64,000 bases of DNA, taken from positions 1 to 64,000 of IMG/VR virus record IMGVR_UViG_3300032820_000004; one strand, given 5' to 3'. The position numbers and the translations under genes are program-made. Under the pieces are notes generated by a model, which had not been told where the DNA came from, ran no database searches, and saw only the letters and a list, made by a program, of their open reading frames with translations. Of the stretch, positions 60,790-64,000 are shown piece after piece; the first letter of the stretch is position 1; every line of letters begins with the position of its first letter. The stretch comes from a virus.

Positions 60790-61249
60790 CTACATCTTCT
60801 AGATTTTGTTCACTCCAAACATCATAATATCCTTTACGTTTTAAACTCTCACTAAACATTTGTATGTTACTTAATTTTTGCTTAAAAACTAAAGGGTATT
60901 TGCCATTGTTCATTACAACCCCATTTATTTCTTCAATATCATCAGGATGGTCTTCCAGACAAACAATGTCTTTCGGCATTAAAAAAGAATTTGCAAGCTT
61001 AACTTGTTCACTCAAATAATCACTAGTAACATTTGGTGTATGTATAATACACAAATCATAATTATTATCCCATTCTAATGAACACAAATTGTCCAACAAA
61101 TTCGTATCAAATTCACACCATACAATTTTATTATCAATCACAGCCTGTCTAGCATATGGACAAGGTGGCCAGTTATTTAATCCACTATTATTAACGCTAA
61201 CAAATTCTTCTATCCACTTTAAGATATATTCTTTTACATCATGCATCAT
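60773..61249 (-). CDS. Hypothetical protein with DUF1415-like N-terminus
   Basis: The 158-residue protein starts MMHDVKEYILKWIEEFVSVN and has NNWPPCPYARQAVIDN, a CPYA motif that resembles the 'LCPFA' box of DUF1415 proteins. The middle (CIIHTPNVTSDYLSEQVKLA) and the Val/Asn-rich end have no motif known to me. It overlaps the Mom-like gene upstream by four bases and converges with the plus-strand gene. Function is unknown. Confidence 0.5.
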   Translation of the reverse strand: MMHDVKEYILKWIEEFVSVNNSGLNNWPPCPYARQAVIDNKIVWCEFDTNLLDNLCSLEWDNNYDLCIIHTPNVTSDYLSEQVKLANSFLMPKDIVCLEDHPDDIEEINGVVMNNGKYPLVFKQKLSNIQMFSESLKRKGYYDVWSEQNLEDVVNWRQ

Positions 61250-62031
61250 TTAAAAAATTTATTTAAATTTGATTCGCTTCTATATTTAGCTATATTTTTC
61301 TTATTATATTCTAATTCTTTTGTTAAATCAAATGGCATTGTTTGAGTCTTTGCATATTTTGTTTCACCAGGAAGTTTTACTGTCCATTCCAAATCTGTAT
61401 GTTTAGGATGATTCAATCCCCACACAACTGTTGATTTTTTCAAATATTTTCTATCTTTCTTAGTCATAGGATAAATGTATCTGAATTGCTTTCCTTTAAC
61501 TCTACTCAATTTCAAATCCCTCAATTGTTCAAAATTGGGTCTATGACCATACTTCAAACCTTCTTTATTTGGTAGAATTCCTTGTAGAGTTCTTGGATGT
61601 ACTTTCTCGCCAGTTTCAGTAACATAGGTATCTGTTATAGAAAATCCACCATACAGAAAGTTTGCAGCCTGATACACATATCCTGGCTTACCTACGATTC
61701 CATCTGCCCATGTAAAAAGATATTTGATATCTGTATTTTCTCTTAACCACTTAACTGCCATTGACAACATTTGTGATTCACTATTTTTAGGCATAGAATC
61801 ATCCATACACATTTTACCAATTTCATAATAATCTTTTGTGTTCAATTCTGGAAATAATGCTTGAATTGTATGTTTTGGTCTTGTGCCCCAACCAAATGTG
61901 ATCACACCTACTAATTCTTCTTCAACAAAACATCCAAGAAAATATTTTGTAAGTCTTGGCATTACTGCAGAATAATGTCTATCTGCGACAAATTCAGATG
62001 CAGTTATTTTGTGTAATTGTTTTAATAACAT
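61246..62031 (-). CDS. Mom-family (GNAT-fold) DNA-modification-like protein, copy 3
   Basis: The 261-residue protein has the family landmarks HY (His19-Tyr20 in DRHYSAVMPRL), YYEIGKMCMDDSMPKNSESQ, then FTWADGIVGKPGYVYQAANF with WAD at 108-110 and YQ at 120-121. It is the most divergent of the three copies, with a Gly-rich GVITFGWGTRP strand and a C-terminal basic part (YPMTKKDRKYLKKS). It is encoded directly after the tRNA-Ala gene. DNA modification is inferred from family membership. An alternative is another acyltransferase role. Confidence 0.65.
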   Translation of the reverse strand: MLLKQLHKITASEFVADRHYSAVMPRLTKYFLGCFVEEELVGVITFGWGTRPKHTIQALFPELNTKDYYEIGKMCMDDSMPKNSESQMLSMAVKWLRENTDIKYLFTWADGIVGKPGYVYQAANFLYGGFSITDTYVTETGEKVHPRTLQGILPNKEGLKYGHRPNFEQLRDLKLSRVKGKQFRYIYPMTKKDRKYLKKSTVVWGLNHPKHTDLEWTVKLPGETKYAKTQTMPFDLTKELEYNKKNIAKYRSESNLNKFFK

Positions 62032-62037
62032 AATATA

Positions 62038-62113
62038 TGGTGGAGCTGACAGGGATCGAACCTGCTACCTCATCCGTGCAAGGGATGCGCTCTCCCAGTT
62101 GAGCTACAGCCCC
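62038..62113 (-). tRNA. tRNA-Ala (anticodon UGC), CCA encoded
   Basis: The minus strand folds as a 76-base tRNA: acceptor GGGGCTG/CAGCTCC, D-arm with TAGCTCAACTGGGAGAGC, anticodon stem CATCC/GGATG with loop CTTGCAC (anticodon TGC), and T-arm with GGTTCGATCCC. Discriminator A and a genomically encoded CCA end it. UGC reads GCA codons, which are common in this AT-rich genome. The gene abuts the stop codon of the gene at 62113-62337. Confidence 0.95.
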
Positions 62114-62337
62114 TAAATTGGTATGAGTGAATCTTCCCAATTAGCTAACAGTGATCCTGAATTGGGATGAGTGAGAACTTTAAACTCTCCTAAACTATCC
62201 CAAACCCCATCTATTAAATTTGGTTTTTTATTAAAAACTGTAACAGATCCGTCTTCATCTTTAGCCATCCATTTCCAGTTATTTTCTAAAGAGAATTTTA
62301 ATTCAATAATCTTGTTCTCTTCCTGTAGATTCTCCAT
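62113..62337 (-). CDS. Small hypothetical protein
   Basis: The 74-residue product starts MENLQEENKIIELKFSLENN and has WKWMAKDEDGSVTVFNKKPN, then VWDSLGEFKVL. It looks like a small beta-rich domain of unknown function. Its TAG stop overlaps the first base of the tRNA gene. The frame upstream overlaps 62303-62503 by 35 bases. Confidence 0.5.
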   Translation of the reverse strand: MENLQEENKIIELKFSLENNWKWMAKDEDGSVTVFNKKPNLIDGVWDSLGEFKVLTHPNSGSLLANWEDSLIPI

Positions 62338-62503
62338 TTGACCTCATTGTTGTGTAATTGTTTGAGTTTTCTTCATATATATCTGATATTGCGTCTTCCC
62401 AATCCTCATCTTCTTCTCTGTTAAAAAAAGGTAAGTGACGCAATACATTATTCATTCTTTGTTTTTTGTGAAATTGCCTTTTGTCAATTTTTGATTTAGA
62501 CAT
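62303..62503 (-). CDS. Small hypothetical protein
   Basis: The 66-residue product is basic at the start (MSKSKIDKRQFHKKQRMNN) and acidic in the middle (REEDEDWEDAISDIYEENSN). No family is recognised. It overlaps the peptide deformylase gene by eight bases and the next gene by 35, so it is probably a real member of the operon, though evidence beyond position is weak. Confidence 0.45.
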   Translation of the reverse strand: MSKSKIDKRQFHKKQRMNNVLRHLPFFNREEDEDWEDAISDIYEENSNNYTTMRSNGESTGREQDY

Positions 62504-63008
62504 CTCTCCTCATTTTTTTTAAATTATGTTTACGCTTTTTCATTGCTTGTTTTAAAATAAAATTAGAAACTTCCCAAAAATATTCTCTGCCCCTCACATG
62601 TTCCATTTCATGTTGAAATATTCTAGAAGAAAGACCATTAAAAACCGCCCCCTTTGTAGATCCATCTGAAACTTCAAATTGTGCCTTTATAGATTCTGAT
62701 CTTCTTATTGCTATCTCCAACCCAGGATATGAAAGACATAATTCTCTAAAATACGTAGTTTCTTCACTGTATTCTATAATTTCAGGATTAAAAACAACAA
62801 TTGGTTTACTATCCCAAATCATGGCAAATGCAGATAAATTGAGTCCTATTTGATTACTAGTTAATCCAATCCCTTCGTGCTCTCTCATATTTTCTATTAA
62901 TATATTTGATAATTCTTCAGGATCTTGTTGTGGATTATTCCAATCAAAGGGAACTAACGGTTCACAAAGAATATCTGCTGTTTCTTCAACTAATGGTAGG
63001 ATTCTCAT
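62496..63008 (-). CDS. def: Peptide deformylase
   Basis: The 170-residue metalloenzyme removes formyl groups from new proteins. Its three family motifs are visible: GIGLTSNQIGLN (G-x-G-L-A-A-x-Q variant), RELCLSYPGLE (E-G-C-L-S variant, metal-binding Cys), and FQHEMEHVRG (HExxH). Phage deformylases are common in marine T4-like phages. The motif 2 change (EGCLS to ELCLS) keeps the Cys. It overlaps the end of gp46 by 23 bases. Confidence 0.92.
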   Translation of the reverse strand: MRILPLVEETADILCEPLVPFDWNNPQQDPEELSNILIENMREHEGIGLTSNQIGLNLSAFAMIWDSKPIVVFNPEIIEYSEETTYFRELCLSYPGLEIAIRRSESIKAQFEVSDGSTKGAVFNGLSSRIFQHEMEHVRGREYFWEVSNFILKQAMKKRKHNLKKMRRDV

Positions 63009-64000
63009 AATCTACTATTCTACTAAAATAATTTTTCTTTTCAAATTTAATCATGTGTTTAAATTTTTCATAAAGAGATTCTCCCTTATGAGAGATAACA
63101 AAAGTATTAATATTTTTATCTAAACCATTTATCAATTTCAAAAATTCATCTGTTCCTGCTGCATCTAAGGAACTGTCAAATACTTCATCAAGTATTAATA
63201 GATTAGTGTTCATACTATTTTTGATTTTAGCGACTTGTCTCCAAGCAAATAATAATGCCAAATCAATTCTCATCTTCTCACCTTCCGAAAATGATGAATA
63301 TGTAAAGTCATCTCTAAACCTAGATTTTATTGTTTCATTAAAATTTTCATCTAGATTAAATGAAACATAAAAATCTAATGCTGTAAGATTCCTCTGAATA
63401 TACGTATTTATTATTGGTAAATAAGTTTTTATAATACGAGATTTAATTCCCCCATCTTTTAATAGAGATGTGGCAACCTCATGTATCTCTTTAACTGTAA
63501 ATAAGCCTTTAACCTCTTCTTCATATTTATTTAAATTGTTCTGATAATCTGCTAATTTTTTTCTTTGTTCTTTAATATTTCCTGTCAGAGAAAGTTTAGA
63601 TAATTCATCTTTAATCTTTTCAATATATTTTTGTATTCCTAAAATAGAATTTGTATTTTTTGAAATTTTTGATTGAAAATCTGATATCTGTTCAAGTTGT
63701 ATAGAAATTTCATCTATTTTTGTTTGAGTGGTTTCTAATTCAGTTATCAGTTCTTTCAATCCACTCTGCTGTTCACCAACTTTATTTTTCTTAGTTTTAA
63801 TTTGTTCAGATCTGAATATCTCATCTATTGATTGTTTACATGTTGGACAATCTGTATTTTCTTCATAAAAATGTATTTCATGTTCTTTTGACTGTATACT
63901 ATCCTGAACCTTTTCTTTCAAAATGTCAAGTTTTTTCTTTCGAGTATTGATTTTATTAGAATCTTTAACAGACTCTATCAAAGAATTGGTAGATTGTTGG
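62986..64000 (-). CDS. gp46: gp46-like recombination nuclease subunit (SbcC/Rad50 type), N-terminus outside the window
   Basis: The frame is open to the window edge, so only the C-terminal 338 residues or so are seen and no start is visible. Two coiled-coil arms flank the zinc hook TDCPTCKQS. Then come the ABC signature FSEGEKMRIDLALLFAWR, the Walker B NLLILDEVFDSSLDAAG and the switch His in FVISHKGESL. With gp47 it forms the end-resection nuclease that feeds UvsX. gp47 is not in the window and would be expected upstream. Confidence 0.92.
   Translation of the reverse strand, partial: QQSTNSLIESVKDSNKINTRKKKLDILKEKVQDSIQSKEHEIHFYEENTDCPTCKQSIDEIFRSEQIKTKKNKVGEQQSGLKELITELETTQTKIDEISIQLEQISDFQSKISKNTNSILGIQKYIEKIKDELSKLSLTGNIKEQRKKLADYQNNLNKYEEEVKGLFTVKEIHEVATSLLKDGGIKSRIIKTYLPIINTYIQRNLTALDFYVSFNLDENFNETIKSRFRDDFTYSSFSEGEKMRIDLALLFAWRQVAKIKNSMNTNLLILDEVFDSSLDAAGTDEFLKLINGLDKNINTFVISHKGESLYEKFKHMIKFEKKNYFSRIVDYENPTIS

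Noticed and set aside
62038-62113. tRNA gene as a prophage attachment site
   Set aside because: No integrase or repeat pair was seen, and T4-like phages of this kind are strictly lytic.
63917-63927. TTGACA on the minus strand within gp46
   Set aside because: No acceptable -10 hexamer is found 16-18 bases downstream, and the region is coding.
1-64000. CRISPR arrays, insertion sequences and photosynthesis genes
   Set aside because: No spaced direct repeats, no transposase and no psbA, psbD or other photosystem gene were seen in the window.

Overview
The window looks like part of the genome of a T4-like marine myovirus, of the cyanophage or pelagiphage kind. The DNA is visibly AT-rich and almost every gene lies on the minus strand, often with 1-4 base overlaps. 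The T4 core replication set is present: gp46 (partial), gp45, gp44, gp62, RegA, gp43, UvsX, gp41 and gp61. Typical marine T4-like accessories are here too: class II ribonucleotide reductase, ThyX, Hsp20, a CobS/CobT-like AAA+/VWA pair, peptide deformylase and repeat-rich fibre proteins. No photosynthesis genes are seen, so a heterotrophic host such as SAR11 is possible but unproven.

Layout, in order of transcription (from high to low coordinates). 64.0-58.6 kb: gp46, peptide deformylase, small genes, tRNA-Ala(UGC), a Mom-like protein, the only plus-strand gene, a DUF6614-like protein and an amidinotransferase. 58.6-53.9 kb: VWA/CobT-like and AAA+/CobS-like genes, each behind a nearly identical consensus sigma70 promoter, then a terminator and a glycosyltransferase. 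53.9-40.9 kb: replication block gp45, gp44, an unknown gene, a GT-B glycosyltransferase with a C-terminal HTH-like tail, gp62, regA, dUTPase, hsp20, a second Mom-like gene, an M15 endolysin, gp43, uvsX and gp41. 40.9-28.3 kb: a run of about a dozen genes, most of which begin with a short peptide resembling the T4 capsid-targeting sequence and ending in (L/I)xE. 28.3-24.0 kb: small structural or unknown genes. 24.0-5.9 kb: one apparent operon from a consensus promoter at 23989-24017 to an intrinsic terminator at 5801-5835. It carries primase, a third Mom-like gene, a large glycosyltransferase/methyltransferase/nucleotide-sugar cluster, ThyX, NrdJ, glutaredoxin and a small membrane protein. 5.75-1 kb: a late promoter followed by three virion or fibre genes.

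The most striking feature is the 28-40 kb block. Its products appear marked for packaging inside the capsid and delivery with the DNA. They include a CCA-adding-type nucleotidyltransferase fused to a 2H phosphoesterase-like domain, a KxDG ligase-like protein, an NMNAT-like nucleotidyltransferase and a tandem pair of related unknown proteins. Together they suggest an injected nucleic-acid repair or counter-defence kit. Other points of interest are three Mom-family paralogues, a complete nucleotide-sugar activation module with an unusual nucleotidyltransferase-RpiB fusion, and a clear promoter/terminator architecture.
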